DNA from: Nocardioides sp. Soil805
Lineage (GTDB): Bacteria > Actinomycetota > Actinomycetes > Propionibacteriales > Nocardioidaceae
DNA length: 64,000 bases
Direction of reading: 5' to 3'
Assembly: GCF_001429625.1 (NCBI RefSeq)
Contig: NZ_LMSU01000006.1
Span: 1 to 64,000 of the forward strand
Position 1 is the stretch's first letter. Every line of letters begins with the position of its first letter. This document shows, piece by piece, positions 52,079-62,326 of this stretch. Below the pieces are notes generated by a model. That model worked only from the letters and a program-made list of their open reading frames with translations, made no database searches and was not told the origin of the DNA. Made by a program: the position numbers and the translations under genes.

Positions 52079-52804
52079 ATGACTGAATCCTCCGCCGCGG
52101 CCCCGGGCCCGGATGCCGGTGGGACTCCCGTCGAGGCGGTCCACGACCCGGCGTACCGGCAGGCAGTGATCGAGCTCCTCGGTGTCATCGCGTACGGCGA
52201 GCTGTCGGCCTTCGAGCGGCTCGTGGAGGACGCCAAGCTGGCCCCGACGCTGGCCGACAAGGTGGCGATGGGCCAGATGGCGACGGCGGAGTTCGCGCAC
52301 CTGTCCCGGCTCACCGAGCGGCTCGAGTCGCTGGGTGCCGACCCGTTCGCCGCGATGGAGGCCTTCCGGCCGAGCTTCGACTCCTTCCACCGCCACACGG
52401 CGCCGGCCGACTGGTACGAGGGACTCATCAAGGCCTACGTCGGCGACGGCCTGGCCGCGGACTTCTACCGCGAGATCGCGGCGTACCTCGACGCCGACAC
52501 CCGCGACCTGGTCATCGACGCCCTCGACGACGCCGGGCACTCGGCGTTCGTCGTGGAGCGGGTGCGCGCCGGCATCGAGGTCGACCCGCGCCTGGGAGGC
52601 CGGCTCGCCCTGTGGGGACGCCGGCTGATGGGCGAGGCGCTCACCCAGGCCCAGCGGGTCGCCGCGGAGCGCGACGCCCTCAGCGCCCTGCTCGCCGGGG
52701 GAGTGGACCGCCCCGGCCTCGACCTGGCCGCGCTCGGGCGGATGTTCGCCCGGCTCACCGAGCGGCACGCGGAGCGGATGGCCGAGCTCGGCCTCGACTC
52801 CTGA
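52079..52804 (+). CDS. ferritin-like-fold protein (MiaE_2 type)
   Basis: 241 residues, largely helical. AYGELSAFERLVEDA, EFAHLSRLTERLESLG and the HRHTAP...EAALD... stretch are characteristic of the actinobacterial MiaE-like (tRNA-hydroxylase-related) ferritin-fold family. Candidate metal ligands are the Glu and His in YGELSAFE, FAHL and HTAPADW. The mycobacterial counterpart (Rv3210c position) is uncharacterised, so enzymatic activity is not proven. Confidence 0.8.
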   Translation: MTESSAAAPGPDAGGTPVEAVHDPAYRQAVIELLGVIAYGELSAFERLVEDAKLAPTLADKVAMGQMATAEFAHLSRLTERLESLGADPFAAMEAFRPSFDSFHRHTAPADWYEGLIKAYVGDGLAADFYREIAAYLDADTRDLVIDALDDAGHSAFVVERVRAGIEVDPRLGGRLALWGRRLMGEALTQAQRVAAERDALSALLAGGVDRPGLDLAALGRMFARLTERHAERMAELGLDS

Positions 52805-52851
52805 GGCATCCCCGACCCGGACGGCCCGACCCGGACCGGCCGCACGCGTGA

Positions 52852-52887
52852 CGAAGGGCCCCGCACCAGCCGGTGCGGGGCCCTTCG
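52852..52887. terminator. 16-bp bidirectional hairpin
   Basis: CGAAGGGCCCCGCACC pairs with GGTGCGGGGCCCTTCG around AGCC, between the ferritin-fold and GlsB-like genes. Confidence 0.85.
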
Positions 52888-52909
52888 ACGTGGTGCTGGG
52901 GTTGCTGCG

Positions 52910-53188
52910 TCAGACGTGCGTGCGCGAGCCGGCGTTGCGGCCCGTGACGGTCGAGGCGATCACGACCAGGACGGCCGAGGTGATGATGGCGACGATCCAG
53001 CGGACCCAGTCGACACCGTTCGATCCGTTGCCACCGAAGGCGGCGTAGATGTAGTAGCCGAGGATGATGCCGCCGATGCCGCACAGGACGGTGAGCCACA
53101 GCGGGATGTTGTCCTTGTCGCCGGGGGCGACGAGCTTGCCGAGGAGGCCGATCACGACGCCTCCGATGATGAGCCACAGGATGTCCAC
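52910..53188 (-). CDS. GlsB/YeaQ/YmgE-family membrane protein
   Basis: 92 residues with three membrane helices (MDILWLIIGGVVIGLLGKLV, then about 30-50 and 64-82) and the family's GLLGKLVAPG / GIGGIILGYY pattern. Often called transglycosylase-associated, but no catalytic role is known; members are stress-induced in enterobacteria. A ribosome-binding site-like GAAAGGCAGAA precedes the start. Confidence 0.88.
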   Translation of the reverse strand: MDILWLIIGGVVIGLLGKLVAPGDKDNIPLWLTVLCGIGGIILGYYIYAAFGGNGSNGVDWVRWIVAIITSAVLVVIASTVTGRNAGSRTHV

Positions 53189-53337
53189 GAGTTCTGCCTT
53201 TCGGATGCCGCACCCTGATGGTGCGGTCTGCGCCGACGAGATGTCGGCACCCTCGCATCATCGTCCTGTCAAGGGGTCGGATCAAACACCGACCCCCCGA
53301 GGGGTGACGGCGCGTCGCGGCGCTCGTGGAGGGTGGC

Positions 53338-53556
53338 TCAGCGGTAGCCGACGGCGCCGGCCACGCCGCCACCGATCTCGACGTACGCGATCTTGCTGCC
53401 GGGCACCGCGATGCGGCGCCCGCGGGTGTCGGTGAACGCGAACAGGCCCGAGGACGCGATGGCCTCGGCGAGCTGCGACTCGATGTCCTCGGGGCTGGCG
53501 TCGGTCTCGACGACCAGCTCGCGAGGGGCGTGCTCGACGCCGATCTTGACCTCCAC
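53338..53556 (-). CDS. DUF3107 protein
   Basis: 72 residues: MEVKIGVEHAPRELVVETD, then a short helix (EDIESQLAEAIA), then RRIAVPGSKIAYVEIG and GAVGYR at the end. This is the actinobacterial DUF3107 (TB9.4-like) family. It precedes no partner directly, but its location beside a TetR gene matches Rv3208A-Rv3208. Function unknown; it is small, acidic-basic mixed and probably cytosolic. Confidence 0.9.
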   Translation of the reverse strand: MEVKIGVEHAPRELVVETDASPEDIESQLAEAIASSGLFAFTDTRGRRIAVPGSKIAYVEIGGGVAGAVGYR

Positions 53557-53627
53557 GGGGTGACTCCTTCAGGTGTACGACGGGGTGTGCGGGACGTGGG
53601 GCCGACGGTAGCGAGCGGGCCCTGAGG

Positions 53628-54260
53628 TCAGTGGTCCAGGGGGTAGCCGCGGATCCCGCGCCAGGCGAGGCCGGCGACGAGCGCCGCGGCGTCCGACTGG
53701 CTGATGCCGGCCGTCTCCGTGAGCCAGAACCGCGCGCTGACCTGGGCCATTCCCACCAGCGAGACGGCGAGCAGCCGGGAGGGACCGTCCGGCAGGCCGG
53801 TGTCCTCGTGGATGACCTCGGCGATCATCGTGGCGCACTCGGTGGTGACCCGGTCGACGTGCTCGCGCACCGCCGGCTCGCTGGTCAGGTCGGACTCGAA
53901 GACCAGTCGGAACGCGCCGGTGTCGGCGGCGACGTAGGTGTAGAAGACGTCCATCGTGGCCTCGACGCGGCGCTTGTTGTCCTGGGTCGCGGCGAGGGCC
54001 TGGCGGCAGTTGTCGATGATGGTGTCGCACGAGGTGTCGAGCAGCGCGAGGTAGAGCTCGAGCTTGCCGGGGAAGTGCTGGTAGAGCACCGGCTTGGAGA
54101 CGCCGGCGCGCTCGGCGATGTCGTCCATGGCGGCCGCGTGGTAGCCCTGGGCGACGAAGACCTCGAGGGCCGACTCGAGCAGCTGGGCGCGGCGCTCGCG
54201 TCGCGGCATCCTGCCGCCGCGCGGCCGGGGCTCGCCCGGTTCGAAGCGATCAACGCTCAC
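53628..54260 (-). CDS. TetR-family transcriptional regulator
   Basis: 210 residues from GTG 54260, chosen because GGAGGGA lies about 8 nt upstream. An N-terminal HTH (about 25-70) with LLESALEVFVAQGYHAAAMDDIAERAGVSK split across helices 1-3, then helical ligand-binding domain. The conserved neighbours DUF3107 and rhlE match Rv3208, a TetR-type regulator. Its own operator is not evident in the 41 bp before the terminator. The inducer is unknown. Confidence 0.88.
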   Translation of the reverse strand: MSVDRFEPGEPRPRGGRMPRRERRAQLLESALEVFVAQGYHAAAMDDIAERAGVSKPVLYQHFPGKLELYLALLDTSCDTIIDNCRQALAATQDNKRRVEATMDVFYTYVAADTGAFRLVFESDLTSEPAVREHVDRVTTECATMIAEVIHEDTGLPDGPSRLLAVSLVGMAQVSARFWLTETAGISQSDAAALVAGLAWRGIRGYPLDH

Positions 54261-54323
54261 GTGTGTGTCCCTCCACGATGGATGAGCCCGCAGCCTACTC
54301 GCAGGTAGACCCCCGACCGACGA

Positions 54324-54354
54324 AGCCGGGGCCCGCGTCACGCGGGCCCCGGCT
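54324..54354. terminator. 14-bp hairpin
   Basis: AGCCGGGGCCCGCG pairs with CGCGGGCCCCGGCT around TCA, with a further ACCGA/TCGGT extension. It follows the M6 protease gene (minus strand) and precedes the TetR gene start region. Confidence 0.85.
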
Positions 54355-54384
54355 CTCGGTCGGTGCGGTGGTCGTGCGGTGGGG

Positions 54385-56706
54385 TCAGGGAGTCGTGACC
54401 GCCGCGGGGTTGCTGACGGCGACGGTGAGGAACGTGCCGTCGTCGCCGGTGACCGTGGCCTTGACGCCGACGCCGGCCACCTTGACGGAGTTCTGCGGGG
54501 CCGCAGCGTCGTAGTAGGCGGTCGGGTTGGTGTCGTCGAACGTGGCCTTCTGCTTCACGCCGCCGGCGCACGCCTCGAGCGTCTCCACGGTCGGCGCCTG
54601 CCGGGTGCCGCCCGCGACCTCCTTGTGGAGGCAGACCCGGTCGACGATGTCGAGGCCGAAGGTGGCGTCGAACGGCTCACGCCGGTTGCTCGGGCTGCTG
54701 CCGTCGGGATAGGTCAGCGAGTTGGGCGTGGCGTCGACGACCATCGCGGCGCCGGCACCGGGGTGCGCGGAGACGTTGTTGTCGGTGTACGACTCGTCGA
54801 CGTACCAGACCAGCATGCCGTCCTGGAACGGGAAGAACTCGACCCAGTTGGGCTTGGTCAGGCCGTTGGAGAACTGGTAGGGCCCCTGCTGGAGCGTGGC
54901 GTCGTAGCCCACGTACTGCCGGTTCTCGATCAGGTAGTAGCGCTTCGCGTTGGTGACGTCGGTCCCGGTGGAGATCGTCCAGCCCTTGGCGTCCCAGCCG
55001 TTGGTGCCGGACTCGGCGCCGTCGGTGAAGGTGGTGGAGCCCTTGACGGTGACGTCGTCGAGGAAGGCGCCGGCCTCGTTGTAGCCGCCGTCGGTCTTGT
55101 ACAGGAAGCGGAACAGCGACTCCTGGCCGCCGGCCTTGTAGCTGTAGCGCAGGCCCGTCCACGCGTTGCGCGACGACCCGTCGATCGGGTTGCCGACGTT
55201 GGTCCAGGTCTGGCCACCGTCGAGGGAGTACTGGGCGTACAGGTAGTCGTAGCCGGCCTCGATCTCGTACCAGGCACTGGCCGTCACGGTCACCGACGAG
55301 GACGCCGGGACGGTGCGGGTCAGGGTGTTGGACAGGTCGTCGCCGCGACCCGACCACCAGGCGTGCGTGCCGCTCGGCGGGGTGGTGTAGGCGTTGGTGA
55401 TCGTGGAGTTGGGCAGGTTGACCTTGATGGCCTGGTCGGCCTTGGCGTAGGTGTGCTGCGACGGGCCGAGCTTGTAGGTGCCGCTCTGGCCGGCGTTGAC
55501 CTCGGTGTGGTCGAGCCAGCCGAGGAACAGCTTCTCCTCCGGGCCCATCAGGCCGGGGACGGTGCCGATGCCCTCCTGCCCGGCCGGCGCGCTGGCGCCG
55601 TGGCTGAGCCACGAGCCCGAGGACATGAGCGTCCAGAAGGCGCTGCCGTTCTCGCCGCCCGCGGTGTCGTAGTAGTCGGGCAGACCGAGGTCGTGGCCGA
55701 ACTCGTGGGCGAAGACCCCCAGGCCGCCGTTCTCGGGCTCCACGGTGTAGTCGCCGATGAAGTACTTCGAGCCACCGATCTGCGCGCCACCACCGAGGTT
55801 GTTCTGGGTGCCGATGCTCGGGCCGGTGGTGCCGTAGCCGGTGCCGACGTACCAGCGGTGCGACCAGATGGCGTCCGCGTCCGCGCCCGCCTCCTCGCCC
55901 TCGCCGGCGTGCACGGCCTGGAAGTGGTCGATGTAGCCGTCGGCCTCGGTGAAGTCGCCGTCGCCGTCGAAGTCGTAGCGGTCCCACTCGTCGAACTGCG
56001 CGAGGTAGGCGTCGATCTGCGCCGGGGTCTGGCCCGCCGCGAGCTGTGCCTGGTACCAGGAGTCGGCGGAGTCGTTGATGAACGACCAGGAGCCGCCGTT
56101 GTCCTCGACCGCGTTGTCGCCGTACGTCGAGGCGTTGCCGGGGACCTTGACCCAGTCGGTGACGGTGTTGATCGCCGTGTAGCGACCCGAGGAGAGCTGG
56201 GTGTAGTAGTTCTTGAAGGACTCCCCGTCGCCGTTGAACATCTCCTCGAAGTGGGCCTTGCTGAAGTCGGAGACCCAGTAGGTGGAGTTGTCGGTGGCCC
56301 GGTCGGGCTCCGGGATCTGGTTGTGCAGGGGCCCGGGCGTGGTGCCTAGCTTGCCGGAGCCGGTGTCGCCGAACTCGGACAGGATCGTGAAGATCTTGTC
56401 GGTCTTCTCGATCGGGAACTCGACGTACGACCCGTCGGCGAGCTTGACGGTGGACCCGCCCCCCGCCTGCGGCTTGAGCGTGGCCTTGCCGTTCTCGAGC
56501 AGCGCGAGGGCCTTGGTCTTGAGGCGCTGCTGCTTCTTCGTCTGCGGTCCGGGGCGGTTGTCGGAGCGGTGGGTGGCCGACTGGCCGCCGTCGCCCTGCC
56601 GGTCGGGGGATGCGGTCGCCGAGGTGACGGAGACCGTGGCGCCCATGGTCGCGCAGACCGCGAGGGCCGTGCTCCCGGTGAGGAGGCGTCGGGTGAGGGA
56701 GTTCAA
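54385..56706 (-). CDS. secreted M6-family metalloprotease (immune inhibitor A-like)
   Basis: 773 residues from a TTG at 56706. A signal peptide (LLTGSTALAVCATMGATVSVTSATA) is followed by a propeptide-like acidic/basic region, then the M6 catalytic domain with the zinc motif HEFGHDLGLPD (residues about 350) and MSSGSW downstream, then an Ig/jelly-roll-like half ending in a C-terminal beta domain (about 620-773). Immune inhibitor A proteases degrade host or competitor proteins; autocatalytic activation is known in bacilli. The start is uncertain: GAAGG lies about 10 nt upstream, and longer readings are possible. In mycobacteria this position near moeB1 holds a DUF3152 protein instead. Confidence 0.87.
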   Translation of the reverse strand: MNSLTRRLLTGSTALAVCATMGATVSVTSATASPDRQGDGGQSATHRSDNRPGPQTKKQQRLKTKALALLENGKATLKPQAGGGSTVKLADGSYVEFPIEKTDKIFTILSEFGDTGSGKLGTTPGPLHNQIPEPDRATDNSTYWVSDFSKAHFEEMFNGDGESFKNYYTQLSSGRYTAINTVTDWVKVPGNASTYGDNAVEDNGGSWSFINDSADSWYQAQLAAGQTPAQIDAYLAQFDEWDRYDFDGDGDFTEADGYIDHFQAVHAGEGEEAGADADAIWSHRWYVGTGYGTTGPSIGTQNNLGGGAQIGGSKYFIGDYTVEPENGGLGVFAHEFGHDLGLPDYYDTAGGENGSAFWTLMSSGSWLSHGASAPAGQEGIGTVPGLMGPEEKLFLGWLDHTEVNAGQSGTYKLGPSQHTYAKADQAIKVNLPNSTITNAYTTPPSGTHAWWSGRGDDLSNTLTRTVPASSSVTVTASAWYEIEAGYDYLYAQYSLDGGQTWTNVGNPIDGSSRNAWTGLRYSYKAGGQESLFRFLYKTDGGYNEAGAFLDDVTVKGSTTFTDGAESGTNGWDAKGWTISTGTDVTNAKRYYLIENRQYVGYDATLQQGPYQFSNGLTKPNWVEFFPFQDGMLVWYVDESYTDNNVSAHPGAGAAMVVDATPNSLTYPDGSSPSNRREPFDATFGLDIVDRVCLHKEVAGGTRQAPTVETLEACAGGVKQKATFDDTNPTAYYDAAAPQNSVKVAGVGVKATVTGDDGTFLTVAVSNPAAVTTP

Positions 56707-56984
56707 GATGTCGTGCCTTCCCGGAGTGGGTGGGGGGTGTTGTCCGGGCAGCCGACGCAGATGTCGCCGTGGGGTCCCGCCCGAACAGGATTTCTTCAAC
56801 CTGCTGACCTTCACCCACGGACGTCGTCCTGACAAGACCCCCGTCCGGGTGAGGTGCCTTCCGTGACCGTCCGGATGCCGGGACGTGACGGGGCCGCGAC
56901 CGGGCCCCGGGGAACATGGGCAGGGTCGCAGGCGTTGCCCCCACGTCCCGCGAGAACCGTGTCGAGAAGCCCTAGGAGTACGCC
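56707..56984. promoter_or_regulatory. divergent intergenic region M6 protease/moeZ
   Basis: 278 bp between divergent genes; I see no ORF. CCCTAGGAGTACGCC before GTG 56985 is a ribosome-binding site (AGGAG). No clear -10/-35 pair or large palindrome is visible. Confidence 0.4.
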
Positions 56985-58184
56985 GTGTCGTTCGCCCCGC
57001 TCGTCGAGCCTGCCGCCGAGCTCACCATCGACGAGGTGCGCCGCTACAGCCGGCACCTGATCATCCCGGACGTGGGCATGAGCGGCCAGAAGCGCCTCAA
57101 GAACGCCAAGGTCCTGGTGATCGGCGCCGGTGGGCTCGGCTCGCCCGCCCTGCTCTACCTGGCCGCGGCCGGGGTCGGCACCCTCGGCATCGCCGAGTTC
57201 GACGAGGTCGACGAGTCCAACCTCCAGCGCCAGATCATCCACGGCCAGTCGGACGTCGGTCGCCCCAAGGCGGAGTCGGCGCGCGACTCGATCCTCGAGA
57301 CCAACCCGCTCGTGAACGTCGTCGTGCACAACGAGCGCCTCGACAACGACAACGTCAAGCAGGTCTTCGAGGGCTACGACCTGATCGTCGACGGCACCGA
57401 CAACTTCGCCACCCGCTACATGGTCAACGACGCGGCGTACTTCCTCGGGATCCCCTACGTGTGGGGCTCGATCTACCGCTTCGACGGCCAGGCCTCGGTC
57501 TTCGCGCCCATGCTCGGCGAGGACCTGCCGTGCTACCGCTGCCTCTACCCCGAGCCCCCGCCGCCGGGCATGGTGCCCAGCTGCGCGGAGGGCGGCGTGC
57601 TCGGCGTGCTGTGCGCGAGCATCGGCTCCATCCAGGTCAACGAGGCCATCAAGCTGCTGACCGGCATCGGCGACCCGATCGCGGGCAAGCTGATGATCTA
57701 CGACGCGCTCGAGATGGAGTACCGCAAGCTCAAGGTCCGCAAGGACCCCCACTGCGCGCTGTGCGGCGAGAACCCGACCGTCACCGACCTCATCGACTAC
57801 GACGCGTTCTGCGGTGCCGTCTCCGACGAGGCCGCCGAGGCGGCCGCGGGGTCGACGATCTCGGTGAGCACCCTCGAGCAGATGCTCAAGGAGCGCGAGG
57901 CCGGGGAGCGCGACTTCGTCCTGGTCGACGTGCGCGAGCCCAACGAGTACGAGATCAACAAGATCCCCGGCTCGGTGCTGATCCCCAAGGGCGAGTTCCT
58001 CAACGGCAACGCCCTCGGTCAGCTGCCCGCCGACAAGCAGGTCGTCATGCACTGCAAGTCCGGCGTGCGCTCGGCCGAGACGCTGGCCATCGTCAAGGGC
58101 GCCGGCTACGCCGACGCCGTCCACGTCGGCGGCGGCGTGGTGGCCTGGGTGTCGCAGATCGACCCCAGCCAGCCGACGTACTGA
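56985..58184 (+). CDS. moeZ: adenylyltransferase/sulfurtransferase MoeZ
   Basis: 399 residues from GTG 56985. E1-like adenylation domain: GAGGLGS (47-53, ATP loop), SNLQRQ and DGTDNFATRY, with two CxxC zinc pairs (CYRC near residue 184, CALC near 253). A rhodanese domain (about 290-399) carries CKSGVRSA with the active Cys357. MoeZ activates small sulfur-carrier proteins by adenylation and then thiolates them, serving molybdopterin, thiamine or cysteine pathways. GTG is preceded by AGGAG. The gene position corresponds to Rv3206c (moeB1/moeZ). Confidence 0.96.
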   Translation: MSFAPLVEPAAELTIDEVRRYSRHLIIPDVGMSGQKRLKNAKVLVIGAGGLGSPALLYLAAAGVGTLGIAEFDEVDESNLQRQIIHGQSDVGRPKAESARDSILETNPLVNVVVHNERLDNDNVKQVFEGYDLIVDGTDNFATRYMVNDAAYFLGIPYVWGSIYRFDGQASVFAPMLGEDLPCYRCLYPEPPPPGMVPSCAEGGVLGVLCASIGSIQVNEAIKLLTGIGDPIAGKLMIYDALEMEYRKLKVRKDPHCALCGENPTVTDLIDYDAFCGAVSDEAAEAAAGSTISVSTLEQMLKEREAGERDFVLVDVREPNEYEINKIPGSVLIPKGEFLNGNALGQLPADKQVVMHCKSGVRSAETLAIVKGAGYADAVHVGGGVVAWVSQIDPSQPTY

Positions 58185-58221
58185 CGCACCGACCACACGC
58201 GGCGACACCACCGCGAGCCAC

Positions 58222-58251
58222 CGAGGCGTGACCCCGACGGGTCACGCCTCG
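58222..58251. terminator. 13-bp hairpin
   Basis: CGAGGCGTGACCC pairs with GGGTCACGCCTCG around CGAC, after moeZ. The 3' side continues TTGG. Confidence 0.85.
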
Positions 58252-58326
58252 TTGGCGTCCGTGGCCGGCGGCTCCGTCTCGTGGGGGACGGAGCCGTCGG
58301 TCCCGCCGCAGGGCCGTCCCTCCGTC

Positions 58327-58332
58327 TAGGGT
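58327..58332 (+). promoter_or_regulatory. -10 hexamer TAGGGT before the DUF4129 gene
   Basis: TAGGGT lies 7 nt before ATG 58340, without a ribosome-binding site; leaderless promoter of the MoxR/DUF58 operon. Confidence 0.5.
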
Positions 58333-58339
58333 CGTCGCC

Positions 58340-59050
58340 ATGAGGAGGCCAGCCGTCGTCGCCACGCTGGCCGTCGCGGCGACGAGCCTGCTCGTGGTGC
58401 TCGCCGTCTGGGCCGCGCTCATCGGTCCCCAACAGGTCTTCACCGGCGACGGGCCCGAGAAGGTGCCCGAGTCGTCGGTCACGACCGAGGACGCTCCCGT
58501 CGACACCGCCGGCACCACCCGGGACGACGTGGAGCAGTCCGACCCGCCCACCTGGGTGCGGGTCCTGCTCAACGTCGTGGGTGGCGCGATCCAGCTCGCG
58601 GCGCTGGCGGGAATGGTGCTGGCGGTGGTCCTCGTCGTCCGCCGCCTCCACACCGCCTGGGCGCTGCGCCGCGTCCACGAGGAGGCGGCGACGGGGGAGT
58701 TCGAGGTCCTCGACGACCGGCGCCGGGTCGCCGACGCGATGGCGCAGGACGTCGTCGCCCAGACGCGGATCCTCGAGGAGGGCGAGCCGCGCAACGCGAT
58801 CGTCGAGTGCTGGCACCGCTTCGAGGTGCAGGCCGAGCGCGCCGGCCTGGGCCGGCACCCGTCCGAGACGTCCTCCGAGCTGGCGCTGCGCATGCTGGAC
58901 GTCGCGGACGTGGACCGGGCCGCCGTGACGCGCCTGCTCGGGCTCTACCGCGAGGCCCGCTTCAGCCCCCACGAGGTCGGCGAGGACGACCGTCGCGCCG
59001 CGCTCGACGCCCTCGCGCGCATCCGCGCGGGGTCCGGGGCGGTCCGGTGA
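58340..59050 (+). CDS. DUF4129 membrane protein
   Basis: 236 residues: two membrane helices (about 10-30 and 77-102) with an extracytoplasmic stretch between them, then a cytosolic DUF4129 domain (about 125-230) with RNAIVECWHRFE and GLGRHPSETSSEL. Related proteins accompany MoxR ATPases and DUF58 proteins and are thought to link them to the envelope. It starts the operon (GTGA overlap with the next gene). Confidence 0.88.
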   Translation: MRRPAVVATLAVAATSLLVVLAVWAALIGPQQVFTGDGPEKVPESSVTTEDAPVDTAGTTRDDVEQSDPPTWVRVLLNVVGGAIQLAALAGMVLAVVLVVRRLHTAWALRRVHEEAATGEFEVLDDRRRVADAMAQDVVAQTRILEEGEPRNAIVECWHRFEVQAERAGLGRHPSETSSELALRMLDVADVDRAAVTRLLGLYREARFSPHEVGEDDRRAALDALARIRAGSGAVR

Positions 59051-59497
59051 CCGGCTCGCTGCGCCGCGCGTGGACGGCACGCGCCGGCCTGCTCGTCGCG
59101 ATGATCGTGGTCGGGCAGGTGGTGCTCACGCTGCTCGACTTCGGCCCGCGACTGCTCGGCTGGGCGCTGCTCATGACCACCGTGGCGGCGCTGGTGTGGC
59201 TGCTGCTGGACGCCAACGAGACGCGACCGGCCGACTGGATCGACAGCCGACCGCCCCTGGTCCGACCCGACGCGGGCGAGGAGTCGTCGTACAGCCGGAT
59301 CCTCGAGAGCCACCTCGACGCCCGCGAGCCGGGTCCGGCCCTGCGGGACCGCCTGGTCGCGCTCGCCCGGACGCGCGACCCCGCGCTCTCCGACCCCGAG
59401 CTGAGCGACCTCGCCCGACAACCTGCCCGCCGGCTCTCGCCGGACGAGATCGACCACTACCTGAGAAGGATCGAGGCCATCCGTGAAGGACGACGCC

Positions 59498-59508
<11 letters not shown>
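59047..59508 (+). CDS. conserved membrane protein of the MoxR operon
   Basis: 153 residues from GTG 59047, overlapping DUF4129 by 4 bp. Two membrane helices (about 13-35, 40-58), then a soluble tail of about 90 residues with ESSYSRILESHLDARE and LSDPELSDLA. I do not recognise the family. Because the genes are coupled on both sides, it probably belongs to the same MoxR-dependent complex. Confidence 0.8.
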
Positions 59509-60498
<990 letters not shown>

Positions 60499-60502
<4 letters not shown>

Positions 60503-61782
60503 CCCGGTGGTGCGCCACGCCGGCCCTGGCCCGCGCCTGGGCCGTGGCCGCCGCCGGGTTGGTCGGGGCCGTCACCCTCGGGTCGCCGGTGCTGGTCGTG
60601 CTGACCGCGCCGTTCCTGCTGCCGGCGCTCCTCGGCCTGCTCCACCATCCCCGCACCACGCCTCGCCTGGCCGCCGACCTCGGCGTGCTGCGCCTGCACG
60701 AGGGCCAGGGCACGGTGAGCGCCCTCGCCGTCACCCCCCTCGACGGGGTCGAGCACGTCACCCGCGCGATGGAGCGCCCGGCGTACGTCGTCCTCTCGCC
60801 GCTGCGCGGAGCGGTCGGCGGCCTCGTGCGCGACGGCCTGCCCGGCGTGGAGGTAGGGGTCACCCGCTGGGGACCCCGCTCGCTGGGCAGCGAGCAGGTG
60901 GCCCTGACCGGCGCGTGGGCCGGGTTCCGCTGGGGCCCGGTCGGGCTGCCCGGGGCGACCCTGGGCGTGCTGCCGCAGGCGGCGGCCTTCGACTCGCGGG
61001 CCGAGGCGCCGCAACCCGACGGGCTCGTCGGCGCCCACCGCTCGAGGCGGGTGGGCAGCGGCTCGGAGTTCAGCGGGATCCGGCCCTTCGCCGCCGGTGA
61101 CCGCCTGCGTCGCATCCACTGGCCGGTGTCGCTGCGCACCGGTTCCCTCCAGGTCGTCACCACCCGCTCCGAGCTCGACTCCGGCGTGCTGGTGGTGGTC
61201 GACGCGCTGCGCGACATCGGGCGCAGCGGCGGCGTGCACGGCACCGCCAGCAGCCTCGACCTCACCGTGCGGGCGGCCTCGGCGCTGGTCGAGCACCACG
61301 TCCGCGTCGGCGACCGGGTCGGCCTGCGCGTCCTGGGTCCGGGTGACGCGCGGGTGCCGTTCGGGACCGGCACCCGCCACCTGCACCGGCTGACCGGGAC
61401 GCTGGCTCGGGTGGTCCCCGAGACCCGCCACGTCGAGGAGGACGCCGCCCTCGACCTCGGCGTGCAGGGCGACTGCGTGGTCTACGTGCTCTCCCCGATG
61501 CTCCACGCGCCGGTCGTCACCGCGACCGCGACGCTGGCCGCCCGGGGGGTGCCGGTGCTGGTGATCGACACCCTCGGTGAGCGCGACCTCGACGCGCTCG
61601 GCGGCCCGCGGTCGCGGACCGTCCTGGCGTGGCGGATGCGTCGCGTCGAGCGGGACAACCTGCTCGACCGGCTCGGCGCCCTGGGGTGCCCGGTGGTCCC
61701 CTGGCGGGGGCCCGGCACGGTCGACGACGTGCTGCACCGGCTCGCCCGGCGCGCCCAGCAGCCCCGGGTGCGGGTCCGGTGA
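60499..61782 (+). CDS. DUF58 protein
   Basis: 427 residues from GTG 60499. Two N-terminal membrane helices (about 10-50), then a beta-rich region, then the DUF58 hallmark SEFSGIRPFAAGDRLRRIHW around residues 190-210, and a von Willebrand A-like region with VVVDALRD. The MoxR ATPase just upstream is its usual partner. The role in the envelope is unknown; in other bacteria such pairs act in stress resistance or protein assembly. Confidence 0.92.
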
Positions 61783-62291
61783 ACGTGGTCCGGCGGTGGA
61801 GCCGCTCCGCGCTCCTCGCGCGGACGCTGTTGGTCGTCCTGCCGGTGGTCGCCGTCGCGGCCGCGTGGCAGCCCCCGGCGGCCCCGTTCGTCGTGGTCCT
61901 CGTCGTGCTGGGCGGTCTGTGGGCGGCGATGCCCGAGTCCCCGGCGGGGCCGGTCGTGGTCCTGCTCGTCGTGGCGTGGTGGGGCGCCCGCGTCGACGAC
62001 CCGCTGGCGCCCGGCGTCCTGGTGGCGGCCGCGGCCCTGGTGGGCGCCCACGTCGCCGGCGTGCTGGCGTCGTACGGGCCCGCACGGATGCCGATCGGGC
62101 GTGCCCCGGCCTGGCTGTGGGTACGCCGCGGGCTGCTCGCCTGGCTCGTCGCCCCGCTGGCGTGGCTCGCCGCCCGCGCCCTCGACGACGCGCCCGACCA
62201 GCCCACGCTGTGGACGGTCGCGCTGGTGACGGTGGCCGCCCTGGTGGTCGCGGCGGGGATGGCGCTGCGCGAGGCACCGACGGACGTGTGA
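61779..62291 (+). CDS. multi-pass membrane protein of the MoxR operon
   Basis: 170 residues from GTG 61779 (overlap GTGA with DUF58). Five membrane helices are predicted from hydrophobicity: about 15-32, 37-50, 56-68, 76-92 and 144-162. No motif or family recognised. It closes the operon. Confidence 0.78.
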   Translation: MNVVRRWSRSALLARTLLVVLPVVAVAAAWQPPAAPFVVVLVVLGGLWAAMPESPAGPVVVLLVVAWWGARVDDPLAPGVLVAAAALVGAHVAGVLASYGPARMPIGRAPAWLWVRRGLLAWLVAPLAWLAARALDDAPDQPTLWTVALVTVAALVVAAGMALREAPTDV

Positions 62292-62326
62292 CCCACCGAC
62301 CCGGGGCAGGGGCCACAATGGGCGCC

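Noticed and set aside
50172..52082. Long plus-strand frame antisense to rhlE
   Set aside because: Shadow of the DEAD-box gene with no domain content.
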